Source of the DNA: Anastatus disparis
Taxonomy: Eukaryota; Arthropoda; Insecta; Hymenoptera; Eupelmidae
Assembly: GCA_017163975.1 (NCBI GenBank)
Contig: JAFFSR010000021.1
Location: 1,726,001-1,790,000 of the forward strand
Reading direction: 5' to 3'
DNA: 64,000 nt
Below are positions 10,795-22,377 of this stretch, piece by piece (within the stretch, counting starts at the first letter, position 1; each line of letters begins with the position of its first letter). The notes beneath the pieces were generated by a model. The model did no database searches. It saw nothing but the letters and a program-made list of their open reading frames with translations, and was not told where the DNA came from. The position numbers and the translations under genes are program-made.

Positions 10795-12006
10795 TCACTT
10801 TTGTTGGCTTTTATTAATTAATTTTAAGTCTAGTTTAGAGATTGTTGTACTATTTTTGGTCAGTGTATGTGCTTTGCCAATGGCCATGATTATTGTAGAA
10901 ACGTCTTCCGTGATTTCTTTGGCAATGGACATTATGTCCGATTTGCCACTGCTATTTTTAATGAATTTATCGAGATCACAATGTTCGAGAGGAAATTCTC
11001 TTGTTTCATCGAAAGTTTTTGCCATTGGCAGAAGAGATTCTTCTAGAGCTAGTATTTGTTGACGTTTATTTTCTTCTGATTTTTCTGATGCTATTTTGCG
11101 TCTTTTTGATTTTCTTTTATCAGTTTTTATTTGCTTTCTTGGCTTGATGAATTGGTCGGCTTGTAAATCTGCTCCCTCATTACTATCAAAGGCAGTGTCA
11201 GGCTGTGCTGTCACTTGAAAATTTTCTGATTGAGAAACACTGCCTGTGGTTGTAGAAAGAGCTCTTTTCTGTTGGTTGATAACATTATCTGTTTGAATTT
11301 GTGTAGGCTGTGTATCGTTCATAGGCTGTGTATTGTTTACATTTAGATCGATTGATTGCTGAGATAGGAATGTGTTGTTACTTGAACATAACTTAGCTAT
11401 ATGGCCTGGTTGTTTACATAGGAAGCACTGAGTCGAATCGGTAGTCAAATTAGTCCAATAGTTTGTATTATCATAATTTATGTGTAATGTTTCAGGCAGT
11501 TTCTTCTCATCCTCTTCCTTCATGTAAAATTGTCTTCGCAATGATAGAATATGAGATCTTCCAGGTTTATTGAGGCCCGCTTTAATGTCGGTGATTTGCA
11601 AAACTATGTGGATGTCTCTGTTTTTTAGCATGTTGATTATTATTTCGTCTGGGATCATGGACTGCACGTTGGAAATAACGACTCTTTTATGACTAATAAC
11701 ATATGGCCTGATTTAGAGTGTAAATTCTTTGACTTTTATGGTTTTATTTTTAATTTCATTAATTACATCTTTACTGTTCAAGTAAACTAAAAGTCTTTTG
11801 CCTGGAATTTTGGATATGTATCTTATTTGACTAACACTTATCAGAGCCTCTAAGCCATCCACATAATCGTCGTTGGTCAAGCCTTCAATAGCGTCGATGA
11901 TAATACCTTGTTCCCTCGTTGGTCGGTTTTTTGTTGCAGTTACAGTGGCATACAAATCAGTAGGTAATCCAGTGCTTAGTGGTGTACTTAACATTGTGTT
12001 TTCCAT
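10795..12006 (-). pseudogene. LINE ORF1 (gag-like RNA-binding protein), one stop
   Basis: Start at 12006 (MENTMLSTPLS), stop at 10795. A single in-frame TAA near 11710 divides 97 and about 305 codons; the frame is otherwise continuous. A CCHC zinc knuckle, CFLCKQPGHIAKLC, lies at about 11389-11430. N-terminal to it is a conserved gag-like stretch (ITDIKAGLNKPGRSHILSLR). C-terminal to it is a Lys/Arg cluster (QIKTDKRKSKRRK) that could bind nucleic acid. It would package the LINE RNA with ORF2. ORF2 starts about 20 bp after this stop. Confidence 0.8.
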
Positions 12007-12203
12007 GTTAATTCAGCGCTATAGCCCTTGCAGCAAAAACAGTGCTTTGGGCACAGCGGCAAAATTTCTAAGAAACTTCCAACCAACTCTCACAAATACA
12101 TACACTTAAAGTTCAAAACCTTCACTCGTATTCCGTAACAGATTTACGAGTCACGGAGCAAAAACAAACACGTCTGCTCGCGAACAGTGTCGGGCAGCGA
12201 ATG

Positions 12204-12218
12204 ATTTGAAAATAAAGT
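12204..12218. repeat. Target-site duplication of the LINE, right copy
   Basis: ATTTGAAAATAAAGT, an exact match to 5987-6001. It marks the true 5' end of the LINE. Confidence 0.85.
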
Positions 12219-13141
12219 GACGATATAATTTCAATTCGTACTATAGCTTGAATTTTAAGGACTAATGTTGGTATTATTATATTATGAACAGAGAGCATGA
12301 ATTCTTGATGCTTAGAACCATTTTTTTCAGTACTAAGACTGACATTTCACCTTATCGATTGAAAGGAAATATTTCGCAGAAAATGTGATCCTTAATCTCT
12401 TTTGGTGCGGCTTTTCCCGTTACTAAAATTAAAAGTTGATGGTGATCCACGCGGATATCTACGGGATCTATCTTTGTGGATTTTCCAGATAACGTAGATT
12501 ATGAAGTAGGTAAATTTGTTGTTAATAATGAAAGATATTTTTGATTAATAATATCTTTCGTTGTGAACGACAAATTCACCTACTTCAACATCTACGTTAT
12601 TTCATCTAAATTTGTCATTAATAATACAATTGGAAATTCATAATGGAATTCCAATTGGAATTTTAGAAATGCAACGTAAATTTATGGATATCCATAAGTG
12701 ACTAAATATTGTTTTAAATTGAAATATTTTTATGTTTTTCATTGCCCGAAAATAATCCGGAGTTCTAGCGGTTCCATAAGTCCTTGAATCACTATTGTTC
12801 GCAAGACCGGAACCACTTACGCATGCAAGAGCATGTGCACGTACATGCACGTTTGTATGTTCAACCACTTTGATTTTTTTTTGGTGTTTGCGCGCGCATC
12901 TTCGAGTATAGTACCGTTTCAGGGCCGTCCTTACTTGGGTGCTCATAACTGACACGAATACGGCCTACGAGGACATTAGATACTATTAACAGCTACGTTC
13001 TTTATATCTTTAGACTCTTTGTAAAACAAAAGAATCTAAAGGCAAAATTATTTTATCGTTTAAAAAATCATATGAATATAATCAGATAAATAGTATAGAT
13101 TATAAAATGTTTGAATACTATGTATACGTGATCTTATCTCA
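12219..13141. other. No gene recognised; short foldback inside
   Basis: Mostly AT-rich. A 112-bp foldback is listed separately. A less AT-rich patch at 12760-12955 gives a 105-codon minus-strand frame with Arg/His-rich translation and alternating GCATG/CATGCA motifs; no family resemblance is seen and I do not call it a gene. Confidence 0.4.
12489..12600. repeat. Short foldback
   Basis: Arms ataacgtagattatgaagta and their inverse (ending ctacgttat) extend about 50 bp on each side of a short centre at 12541-12548. Probably a small MITE; duplication unclear. Confidence 0.6.
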
Positions 13142-13200
13142 CAAGGAGAGTGTCTCTTCTTTGGGTCTTGGATCTTCTTGTTACTGTAGATATGTTTTTT
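13142..13200. mobile_element. One-sided remnant of the Harbinger-like MITE family
   Basis: CAAGGAGAGTGTCTCTTCTT followed by tgggtcttggatcttctt resembles the first 45 bp of the copy at 21453. No matching right end nearby. Confidence 0.5.
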
Positions 13201-14885
13201 TATACATAGAGTTAATTTTTATTTATGAATTATGAGCTTTTCTATTCGACTTAAATTAATTCCTTAGAAAAATCATTATTGAGTCTCAAATAACAGCTAG
13301 TAGATTCAATTTGCAACATACTTATAAATGTTGAAATCATAAATAAGTATATAAATTTTTAATAATTTGTTGAGAACATATTTACAAAATACAAAAATTT
13401 TTTTCTTCAATTTAAAAATAATTAAAAAGCTAGAGTTTCAGACTTCAAATGCTTTATAGATTTAGAGCTATATAATGCAATGACAATTTTATAAAATATA
13501 ACAAAAATTAGCTATGTTTGGAAAGAGATTAAAAAACGACGATGTTATTATATCTAAAAATACTTCAATTTAAACTTTATTATGTACAAAATAGTGAATT
13601 TATTTAAATTTTATAAACTATAAAAAAAGAAAATAAAAAATGCATAAAAATAGTAGATTCTGTAATTAATCTAGTTAAAGTCATTAATAAGCTTTAAATT
13701 TTCATATATACTTATAATTTATATGAAAATAGACGTTTTTTAACGTAAAAAGATTAAATTAAAAGATTTTTCTTAAATTTTTTATATTACTTTAGTACAC
13801 TTACTTGACTATGATCCATTAAAACAATACTAATTTTATAATAATAATTAAATTTCAAAACATTATTATCATTTTACTATCAACCTTTGATATTTTCAAG
13901 TATAAGAATTATAAAATTTCCCTTTTAGATGAACTACTTATTCTCATAAGTTATTTGAGAATTAAGAAAAATTGTAGTGAATGATCGCACTAACGATATA
14001 GTATTTTGTAATTATTTTTTCATTATTGAGTTTTGTTTTTATTTTAATTAAATACGTGATTTTTTAAAATTTATTTAACAGTTACAAAATTATTAACTAG
14101 ACCTATGAATAAATACTCCATGGTTTTAAGCTAAAAAACTTGTACAATACTTGTATTTTCTGTACAATTCATAATAATTTATTCTAAAATAATTATGTCT
14201 AGACTTTCTATATTTACGTAAATATTTTATTCATCAATTAAAATTTGCAAAAATATTGAAACTATACATTAACGGAAATAGTCTAGTAAATAATTAATAT
14301 TAACATATTATGCTTTATTGAAGGAATAATATCTCATAAAGTTATTTATTTTAAGTAACAAAAGTATATCAGACAAAATAGTTATAATAAAGTACCCCGT
14401 TTAAAACAGGATCTCATTTTTTGCGTTATGACATTTATAGAAGCAGAAAATAGTTAAAGTTCACCAAGTTCTGCCTTTTTAATTACACGAACAGGTAAGA
14501 GAGGAACGAGTTGAAGTAGAAAACAAAAACAATCAACTTTTAATTTTCATTTTGAGAGAAAATAATTCATATCCATGCCTGCGTAAAAAAATTTTGAATA
14601 GAAAAATATTAAATTTTTAAAATTTTCGCGTTAACTTTAAACAAATTGAAAAAAAGTTCAATGCACTGTATAAAAAAAATTACTTTTATACAGTTCATTG
14701 TGTGTGCGATAAACTGTATAAAAATAATTTCAAGGAAGTAGATTAATTAATTTAATACTTTTTAGTGTATTTTCTTCCCCATAAAAGCGTGTTTTATGTT
14801 TTTTTGAAATTTTTTATTTTCTACTTTTTAGTTGAAATGAATTTTGTATGAGTATTTTTTTTTTTTTTGTATGAGTATTTAATTG
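13201..14885. other. No gene; AT-rich
   Basis: About 1.7 kb without convincing coding frames, inverted repeats or arrays. Nothing to report. Confidence 0.5.
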
Positions 14886-14889
14886 TATC

Positions 14890-15045
14890 TTCTATATATC
14901 TCCCTATCTCCTATACATTCCCTTATCCCCTATATATTTCCCTACCCCCTATATATTCCCCTATACCCTAAACATTAACATATCCCTTATGATCCCCCTA
15001 TCCTCTATATTCTTCTCTTTACGTTTCCCCATCCCCTATGCATTT
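14890..15045. repeat. C-rich degenerate minisatellite
   Basis: Repeats of roughly ttcccctatcccctatatat with a loose 16-22 bp period, strongly C on the plus strand and G on the other. No coding sense. Confidence 0.6.
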
Positions 15046-15310
15046 TCTACAACTATCAACTCAACAACGTTCTATCAATTCGCCTCGACCCAAAGATATC
15101 CTCCCCACTTAAACTTCCTCGGAGATGACTTTGCACGCCCGTCATCACCGACCTGACAACAAATTATTGCATTGTCATCGGAGACCGAGATCTGTGTAAA
15201 ATTTCCAAAATTTCCATCGACAAGAAGTGCCTCGAATCGAGCGTGCAAGATTTGATTACAGACAGACAGACATACGTGAAAGCAAACTTAATGAAAGCGA
15301 GTACTAAAAA
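15046..15310 (-). repeat. Dispersed repeat S, copy 1 (empty TTAA site)
   Basis: Reverse complement matches 61925-62575 once the MITE at 62119-62499 is removed. Shared pieces include cctcgacccaaagata, ttgcacgc/gcgtgcaa and the stretch around gcattgtcatcggagaccga. The TTAA at 15109-15112 is the unoccupied form of the site that carries a family-A MITE in copy 2. Family unknown; no coding frame kept. Confidence 0.75.
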
Positions 15311-15773
15311 AATAAAATTATAGTTTTTAAACAGCTTTAATTTCAATGTTTACTACGTAATGCGAGAAATCAATAAATTTTACGAGGTTTTGAAAACAAA
15401 ATTTATAAGAATAATCAATTACACTTATTGCAGATTTTTCAATTGGGATTTTGCATGAAAATTTTATTTTAAATCAATTATATCCGTCATTAAGAAAAAG
15501 AAAAAATAAAGGACACGTATTTTTTCTTTTATCATGAAAGTAAAAACTCAAAGAGATAGAAGCAGTTGAAGTGTTACGTCATAATAGTCATAGCAATCGT
15601 GACGTCATTTATCATGGCGCTATATCTATACATATCAAAATTGTACTATTTTATACCGGCTCTAACTTTTGCAATTCATCGTATTTTGAAAAACAAAAAA
15701 ATACGGATATTTTACTTTTTCGTGTTCTATCTGACAGATATAATAAATTTTCTCATGCAAAATGCTAATTAAA
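15311..15773. other. No gene seen
   Basis: AT-rich; two overlapping short plus-strand frames at 15566-15772 have hydrophobic, low-complexity translations and no recognisable motif. Confidence 0.4.
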
Positions 15774-15778
15774 TTTAT

Positions 15779-16168
15779 GAGGACGTTGGATCTTTCTATC
15801 TTTTTCTAATAAAAAAATGTAGGTTTTTGGAAAAATTAGTAATGATTGATAGAAATTAAGAGTTGTCCGCAACTTGTACAGTAAAAAACAATATTTTTTC
15901 TGATGAGGACAAATTAATTTTGATGCTTCAATTTCTAGAAAAGTTTGACATACTTAACAAATCATAAGTTAGGCTAGAGATTATGATGTTTAAGTATGTC
16001 AAACTTTTCTTAATAACAAAGCATCAAAATTAATTTGTCCTCATAAAAAAAAATATTGTTTTTTACTGTACAAGTTGCGGAAAACTCTTAATTTCTATCA
16101 ATAATCACTAATTTTTCCAAAAATCTTCATTTATTAAGTAAAAAAGGATAGAGAGATCCAGCGTCCTC
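15779..16168. mobile_element. Foldback MITE with TTTAT duplication
   Basis: 390 bp, an almost complete palindrome. Ends GAGGACGTTGGATCTTTC and the inverse of GAGGACGCTGGATCTCTC. Flanks TTTAT at 15774-15778 and 16169-16173. The start GAGG.CG and the later tcttttt.taat recall the TTAA family A, but the flank differs. Confidence 0.7.
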
Positions 16169-16376
16169 TTTATATATTTATTTTCAAAATTTGCAAATAT
16201 CAGTATACACTATGAATTTCATTTAAAAAGTTTAACAAATCAAAAAATTAAGATATTTCAAACTTTAGATATTCTTTAATAATTGTTTATACTTATTATT
16301 TAATTATACTCATTACTATACAGTAATTATTTTATTCATAAATAGTATATTTGAACAATATTTTAATAATTTATGT

Positions 16377-17592
16377 TGAAAAGACTCGTGTCTAATTTTT
16401 ATACATTTTAATTTAAAAAATATCTAAACAGTTCACTATAAAGAATTTCACCTTAAATTGATTTTAGATTGAATTTATGTTTTTGATTTAAGACTTGATT
16501 CTAATTTACAATTGGATTTATTAAGAGATTGATATTTCACTTTGAATTTAATATGCTGATAAATAAATAAAAAAGAACACCACATGACAAATTGAATTTA
16601 TGTTTGCAAACTGTAACTTAACCTTTCGGTTGTAAGTACAATGGTTGATTTTAAAATTGAACTTAAAATTTTGTCACAAGAATTTAACTGATTCTACTTT
16701 ATACACTAATTACTTAGTTGGGAAACACACAAATAAAAAAGACACTTTTATAAGGAAAAAGCCAATTACGGCATAAAAAACCCTTTTTATTTAAAATAAG
16801 ATTCACGACAAAGATAAAACACAAGATAGATTGAGCAGGGGCTCTATTATCTTAAATCGTACACTTATGAGAGAATTAGCGCGCTCGTGTACACGACGCA
16901 AAAAACCTTTCAAGAACAAGGTTTAGAATACACACACAATGAGAGTACAAATGACCCTTTGTACAGAGTCGCAATGAAACAAAATTATTCTGAAGCTAAT
17001 CAAAGCGCGAACGCAACCTTGTTGACCGCAGTCGAAGGTACTACTAACTAAATTTTTATCGCTCATTAAAAAGTCTTCTCGCTCTCTCCCCTCTTATTGG
17101 TTAGCCGGTACAAGTGAAGTGAGAGCGAGCGACTTAAGAGGCGGCCGTATCATTCTGTCTTTGTCTAATCTAAATTTTTGTTATTATAAATAAATAAAAT
17201 ATTTTCATAGAAAAGTAAGACAACCGCCCAATAGAGCAAAAGACAAGCAAACGATTCTTTTCTATGAAAAAATATGAAATCTTGATTATTTTTTGAGTGA
17301 AGTCTGAAACGAAAAAACAGTCAAATCAACTCAATCAAATTCGATTGTTTTTCCGTTTCAGACTTCACTCGAAAAATAATCAAAATTTCATATTTTTTCA
17401 TAGAAAAGAATAGTTTGCTTGCCTTTTGCTCTATTGGGCGGTTGTCTTACTTTTCTATGAAAATATTTTATTTATTTATAATAACGAAAATTTAGATTAG
17501 ACAAGGACAGAATGATACGGCCTCCTCTTAAGGGCGCTGTCGTCATAAAATGATTTCCTTTTGGAAATCAGAATTTATGTTGCGACGCAACA
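16377..17592 (-). repeat. BEL/Pao 3' LTR, carrying a TTAA MITE
   Basis: On the minus strand it starts TGTTGCGTCGCAACAT at 17592 and ends CGAGTCTTTTCA at 16377. Without the MITE (17138-17527 plus one TTAA) it is about 822 bp and aligns throughout with the LTR at 23060-23866. About 15 bp near 17022 are absent from the other LTR. The terminal TGTTGCGTCGCAACA is itself a palindrome. No polypurine tract is evident beside it at 17593-17640. Confidence 0.9.
17138..17527. mobile_element. TTAA foldback MITE, family F, with empty site in the other LTR
   Basis: 390 bp between TTAA at 17134-17137 and 17528-17531. Ends GAGGCGGCCGTATCATTCTG and inverse of GAGGAGGCCGTATCATTCTG. Arms of about 175 bp. The other LTR reads gcgagcgacTTAAgggcgc at 23793-23811, i.e. 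one TTAA and no element. The terminus and the following TCTAATC resemble family A. Confidence 0.9.
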
Positions 17593-17599
17593 TACTGCG

Positions 17600-18330
17600 G
17601 GTGCACGCTGCGGAATAAATTTTACACTTGAAATTAATTTTGTATTAATGAAATGTCCTATTATTATAAAACCTGTATCGAAGCATCTATTACGCAATTT
17701 TCTAACCTATTTATAACTTTAGCTAAACTAATTTTTCAATTACTACCTGACAAGTATAAGGCTAGACAAGTATTTGGGCACAGTTTCCTTTGGAGGGACT
17801 GTGTCATTGATTGAATTAAATCGCAATGAATTGGCATTCTTAATATCTAAAGGATAAGGAGTAGGTATACATATACAGAAAAGTACATTGTAAATCTATT
17901 GATTCATGAAACAGGTGAAGGACAGAGCCTTGTAATATTACGCTGGTATACGCTGGTGGTTGTCTTGACTGATGCCCTTCTAGCAATGCCGTCGTTCCCG
18001 GGAAAGACTTCTGTGATAATGCCTAGTGGCCAAGATAAACATGATTTAATATCGTCTATACAGATTATAATTGACCCAACTCTTAATTAGGCATTTGAAG
18101 TTTGTTATCTGAAATTCAAAATAAAAGTTTTCTGGTAAGAATTTAAATGGTCTACCTAATAGTAAATGTGCTGTAGAATTATTTAATTTTTCTATTTGCC
18201 CTAAGAAATTTTTTTATTATCTGAATATACATGTTCAGAAACCCCTCTCCGACTAATAACTCGACGAAGACAGCTATAAAACCTCCGTAGAGAGATCAGC
18301 CGTGAGTCCTATGTGTTCGACCTTTGAGAC
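17600..18330 (-). pseudogene. BEL/Pao integrase relic
   Basis: On the minus strand around 18270 the reading SRVISRRGVSEHVYSDN matches the retroviral-type integrase segment (…RGxPxxIxSDNGTNF) that carries the second catalytic Asp. Further downstream GRPFKFLPENFYFEF and later pieces are weak. Many stops. Position after RT fits the BEL order gag-PR-RT-RH-IN. Confidence 0.6.
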
Positions 18331-18426
18331 CGTACAACCAAATCCACACCCACATGACCTACTAAATCCTGTTACAATGTTGTTTTTCTTATTAAGTTTG
18401 TTTAAAATCTTTGGGTATTTGGACTA

Positions 18427-18642
18427 CTATTTTCGGATGGTGAATCCTCCCCTACTCAGCAATTTAACAATCTCACAAATATTTACCAATTCTTCTAAAG
18501 ACTCAGCTCCAGAAATAAAGTCATTGACGTAAAAGTCACACAATAATAATTTGTTAGCTAATGAAAGTTTTGATTCATTACGAGCTAATTGCTGCATAGT
18601 TTGAATTGCGAGGAAGGGAGCAGAAGCCACGCTGAATGTCAC
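18427..18642 (-). pseudogene. BEL/Pao reverse transcriptase fragment
   Basis: A 71-codon frame with the BEL RT catalytic region: VASAPFLAIQTMQQLA, then LCDFYVNDFISGAESLEEL, then LLSRGGFTIRK. In this family the catalytic box is YVDD; here it reads YVND, so the first active-site Asp is lost. The segment is typical of BEL/Pao and not of Ty3 or Copia. Neighbouring RT parts are present only as short pieces in shifted frames. Confidence 0.8.
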
Positions 18643-18910
18643 AGTCTTTTAATTGAAAAGTCCTTATTCTATTCTGACGGTATCACAGCACCTTTGAAAT
18701 TTCCTATTATCTGGGTGAAACAAAGTTCCTATTTATTTTCCCTATGTCGGCTGTGACTACATATGTATATGTGTGAAGCTGAGTAGCTGAGATTATGGTA
18801 CGTTGTAATGTAGAGCCTAAGTCAAATTTGCTATTCCTAAATGGGATCCCAACAATGTATCCACCCAAGCTATCTCTTTTCGCGTGAATGATATAGTGTC
18901 GTTCACAGCT

Positions 18911-19281
18911 ATATTCTCCCTAGATCTAACTGGATTTCATCTGGAATCTTCAATAAACCAAACTTGTTTTACTAATCTATCTAGCTTAGTGTTGCTTTAA
19001 TTATATTCTCCCTAGATCTAACTGGACTTTGTTTTGAAATCTTCAGTGAACCAAACTTGTTTTACTAATCTATCTAGCTTAGTGTTGCTTTAGTTATATT
19101 CTCCCTAGATCTAACTGGACTTTGTTTTGAAATCTTCAGTGAAACAAACTTGTTTTACTAATCTATCTAGCTTGGTGTTGTTATAGTTATATTCTACCTA
19201 GATCTAATTGGACTTTGTTTTGGAATCTTCAATGAACCAAACTTGTTTTACTAATCTATCTAGCTTGGTGTTGTTATAGAT
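18911..19281 (-). repeat. Four 93-bp repeats inside the pol region
   Basis: Units begin atattctccctagatctaac at 18911, 19003, 19096 and 19189, giving a period of 92-93 bp, i.e. 31 codons. Minus-strand translation of each gives LDRLVKQVWF(I/T)ED, resembling the L..L...FWE.E motif that precedes the RT in BEL pol. Stops occur in some units. Confidence 0.75.
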
Positions 19282-20355
19282 AACCTCTAAACTTGTTTAC
19301 TATGATGTTATTCCAGAGTTAGAGTGTTGAAATTTAACCTGACCTATAGCTAAAGTAGACAACATCGTGTTTGAGGTTAACAGAATGTTTGTAAGTTTTG
19401 GTGTGTGAAATTGATGATCAGCTAAAGGAATGTTCTTAAATGTATTAAATAAATTGTGAGGAAAAACTTCATTGGGTATTGCATCTGCGATACTTGGTAC
19501 AATTTATATTAATTATAATTTGATTGAATGATTAATTTTTAAAAATATTTTGAAAAAGTATATAACTCATTGACTGCCCCGGTATCAATTGAACATGCAT
19601 GTTTATTTAAGTTTGAAAAAAATTTGCAAAGTTTTCAGCAATACGATTAATGTTAAAACAGGAATCTACTAATACATCAACTGCAATGGAGTTTCCCTTT
19701 GTGTTTGTGTTTCTACTACAGTTGTAATTATTAAATAAGATCCTAAAGAAAAGGCTGTAGATACATATGACTCGTAATGTAGTTGTGCATTTTAAGTGTC
19801 TGATTGCAAAAGTTGGATTTTAGTGTTTTTGTCTTCATGAAGAAGAGCGTAGTGAGTTTTGTTACATTTTTCGCAGCGTTTTGTATTCGAGCAAGGGAAA
19901 AGATGTTTACCTAAACAGTTGTAACAAATTCGTTGTGATTTTACAAATTGCCACCGCTGTTCTATGCTCAATCCTCAAAATTTTAAACACCCATGCAATT
20001 GATGCTCTCCCTTACATTTAAGACACTTTATTAATCTACTGCCTGCTGATGTTGATGCTGCAGTTACTAATGTGAAATTTCTCTCTCTTTTTGTTTTAAA
20101 ATTTCCTATGCATTCCCCTATCTTTCTTTTTAAATTCGTATTTTCCTGTTTCTTAGTTTGTTCAAGAGACTGGAGATTAAAGATATTGACTTGTAAAAAC
20201 TTATGCATTTCCTCTAACGAGGAAAACTTATCTAACCTAAGTCCATCCTGTCATTTACTTTTTAATGCCTGAGGCAAATTTCTTTCTATAATTCTAACTA
20301 CCATATTATTTCTTGAGTATGCACCCAGCTGATCAAGTACGTGACAATGTTGTCG
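19282..20355 (-). pseudogene. BEL/Pao gag zinc knuckles and protease region
   Basis: Minus strand after the gag core. CLKCKGEHQLHGCLKF at about 19980-20030 and CYNCLGKHLFPC...CEKCNKTHYALLH at about 19850-19935 are the Cys/His boxes typical of BEL Gag. Farther on, VFPHNLFNTFKNIPLADHQF near 19430 fits the segment before the RT. The protease active site is not clear. Stops at about 20356 and 19976 break it. Coding would continue from the gag frame at 20356-21049. Confidence 0.65.
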
Positions 20356-21049
20356 GGATTAATCTAGTAAAAGAGACAAACCTTCAATCATCGTACTCGT
20401 CAACGTAGGTAAATCTAAAACAGCGTCTAACTGTTTATTGCTTACAATTCTTTTATGATCATAAAAATCAAGAAGGGCTTGCCACGCTTTAGGGTAATCT
20501 TCTTCGCTAGGGACATATTCTATAATCTTTAATCTAGCAGAATCCAAAAGAGCGTTTAAAAGTTGTGCATGTTTTACTGTATTAGCTGAGTCGTCACGAG
20601 AATGTACAAGTGCAACAAAAAGATTTTTAAAAGTTAACCAGTCTTCTGATTTACCATCAAATGTTGGGACCTTTGTGTTAGTCAGTTTTGGTAAATTATG
20701 TCGTTGGGTGATATTTATGTTAGAAGGATTTAAAGTTGAGTTAGCAATAGGTACGGGCTTGTCTGTTTTATGCAGTTTTATAGCTGCAGCTATCGCGTCA
20801 AAATAAATTGGTTCTAATTCAGTAAAATTTTTTGTAATTTTATCGTTAATTTCGAAAAAAAGTGGCTTGCAAGTGTGAGTCGTACGCTTCTTCATACAGT
20901 TTAGTCAATCGTGACGTACGTGCTTTTACGTTGTCTGGGTCAATGTTAGAGCTAGATATGTACATCTGGAAAGTTTTCAAATGATCGTGGAAACCCTGCA
21001 GTTTTAAATTGATGACATTTATCTGACCTGCTCTTTTTTCGGCTGCCAT
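20356..21049 (-). pseudogene. BEL/Pao gag
   Basis: Starts at 21049 with MAAEKRAGQINVINLKLQGF. A frameshift near 20870 moves coding to the next frame, which runs to 20356. The core motif PTFDGKSEDWLTFKNLF and the following pattern AQLLNALLDSARLKIIEYVP, then AWQALLDFYDHKR, identify the BEL/Pao Gag domain (DUF1759-type) that builds the particle. The minus orientation sets the orientation of the entire element. Confidence 0.85.
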
Positions 21050-21269
21050 TTTTAATTGTTATATCTATAAAGAATTTCCCTTTGACGCCTAAGCTACCTA
21101 CCCGTGTCGGAAACAGCTTTATTGATCTCCTGCCACGCATGCGCTATTACCTCACCCTGAAAAATCCGCTGCCTTCTTTACAGTGAAAATTCCAGCATGA
21201 GTGGCGCGGCCAAAAGCAACAGCTGCTGCTCCGAAGGTTTCGACTACCACAGCGCAAGGAAGGGGAATG

Positions 21270-21445
21270 TAAACTAAATTGAATTTGAGAATTGAAATTT
21301 AATTAAAATGATGTAAACCAAATTTAATTTAAGAATTGAAATTCAATTAAAATGATGTAAACCAGATTTAATTTAAGAATTGAAATTTAATTAAGATGAT
21401 GTAAACCAAATTCAATTTAAGAATTGAAATTCAATTAAAATGATG
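21270..21445. repeat. Four 44-bp tandem repeats
   Basis: Units start taaac at 21270, 21314, 21358 and 21402; each ends aattaaaatgatg. Located just upstream (in element orientation) of gag, adjoining the Harbinger-like insertion. Confidence 0.85.
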
Positions 21446-21452
21446 TTTCTTA

Positions 21453-22126
21453 CAAGGAGAGTGCATTGCATTTGGGTCACTGATTTTCTTTTAGCTTTGG
21501 GATAATTTATCTTACATAAAATTATTAAAAAAAAACGCGTCCATTCGGTCCAACGCTCGATTTTTTCCGAGTTATGAGCAGTTTTGTCTGTTTTGTTGGA
21601 AAATTTGCATCTGCTTTATAATTTTACAATTTTTGAACTACTTATTCTATAATGTTTTTACTGATTGCATATTAAAATTGAGATTAAAACCTTTCAATTG
21701 AATAAAAACGTGTACAAAAAGCTCAAGTTGTTAAAAACTTATGAAGGGATGAAAATTTAAATAAATTTCTGACTAAAATGTTGCATTTTTTTTCTATGCA
21801 TATTTTCAGCTAAATATTTGCGCTATTTTTTTCCCTCATAACTTTTTAACAACTTGAGCTTCTTGGACATGTTTTTTTTTAATCGAAAGGTTTTAATCTC
21901 AATTTTAATATGCAATCAGTAAAAACATTATAGAATAAGTAGTTCAAAAATTGTAAAATTATAAAGCAGATGCAAATTTTCCAACAAAACAGACAAAACT
22001 GCTCATAACTCGGAAAAAATCGAGCGTTGGACCGAATGGACGCGGCTTTTTCTATGATTTTATGTAAGAAAAAAGATCCCAAAGCTAGAAGAAAATCCGA
22101 GACCCAAATGCAATGCACTCTCCTTG
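21453..22126. mobile_element. PIF/Harbinger-like foldback MITE, copy 2
   Basis: 674 bp flanked by TTA at 21450-21452 and 22127-22129. Ends CAAGGAGAGTGCATTGCATT and inverse. Long arms fold around a centre near 21790. Inserted in the BEL leader next to the 44-bp repeats. Confidence 0.8.
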
Positions 22127-22377
22127 TTAGTTAAAATTATTACGTTGCATTAAATTATGTAAAATTTAACTCTGAAAGGCTGATTTGTTCTCAGTTAATT
22201 AGACTACAAATACCAACTTTAAGATTTCACACTTGAATTCTAAGAATTGTTTTCAAAGAAATTATAAATTTTGAATCTATAAACTATTTATTTTGAACAT
22301 ATAATTTAAATTTATTAAATTGTTAAATTTTATTTTGAAATTTCTTACACTTGAAATGATCTATAAATTTAGACTAA

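Larger units (their letters stand above)
6002..12203 (-). mobile_element. Full-length I-like non-LTR retrotransposon
   Basis: A complete element on the minus strand: 15-bp duplications at both ends, poly(A) tail at 6002-6027, 5' end at 12203 (reading CATTCGCTG). It has an ORF1 with a zinc knuckle and an ORF2 with endonuclease, reverse transcriptase, RNase H and a C-terminal Cys/His knuckle. An RNase H domain with this order fits the I group rather than Jockey proper. After subtracting the 807-bp insertion at 6334-7140 the element is about 5.4 kb. Few stop codons interrupt the frames, so it is younger than most neighbours but not active. Confidence 0.85.

Noticed and set aside
12638..12955. 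105-codon Arg/His-rich minus-strand frame
   Set aside because: No start context, motif or family resemblance; the GCATG/CATGCA alternation explains the composition.
15896..15930. CTGATGAGGAC resembles the core of a hammerhead ribozyme
   Set aside because: No following GAAA with the needed stems; the sequence is one arm of a palindromic MITE.
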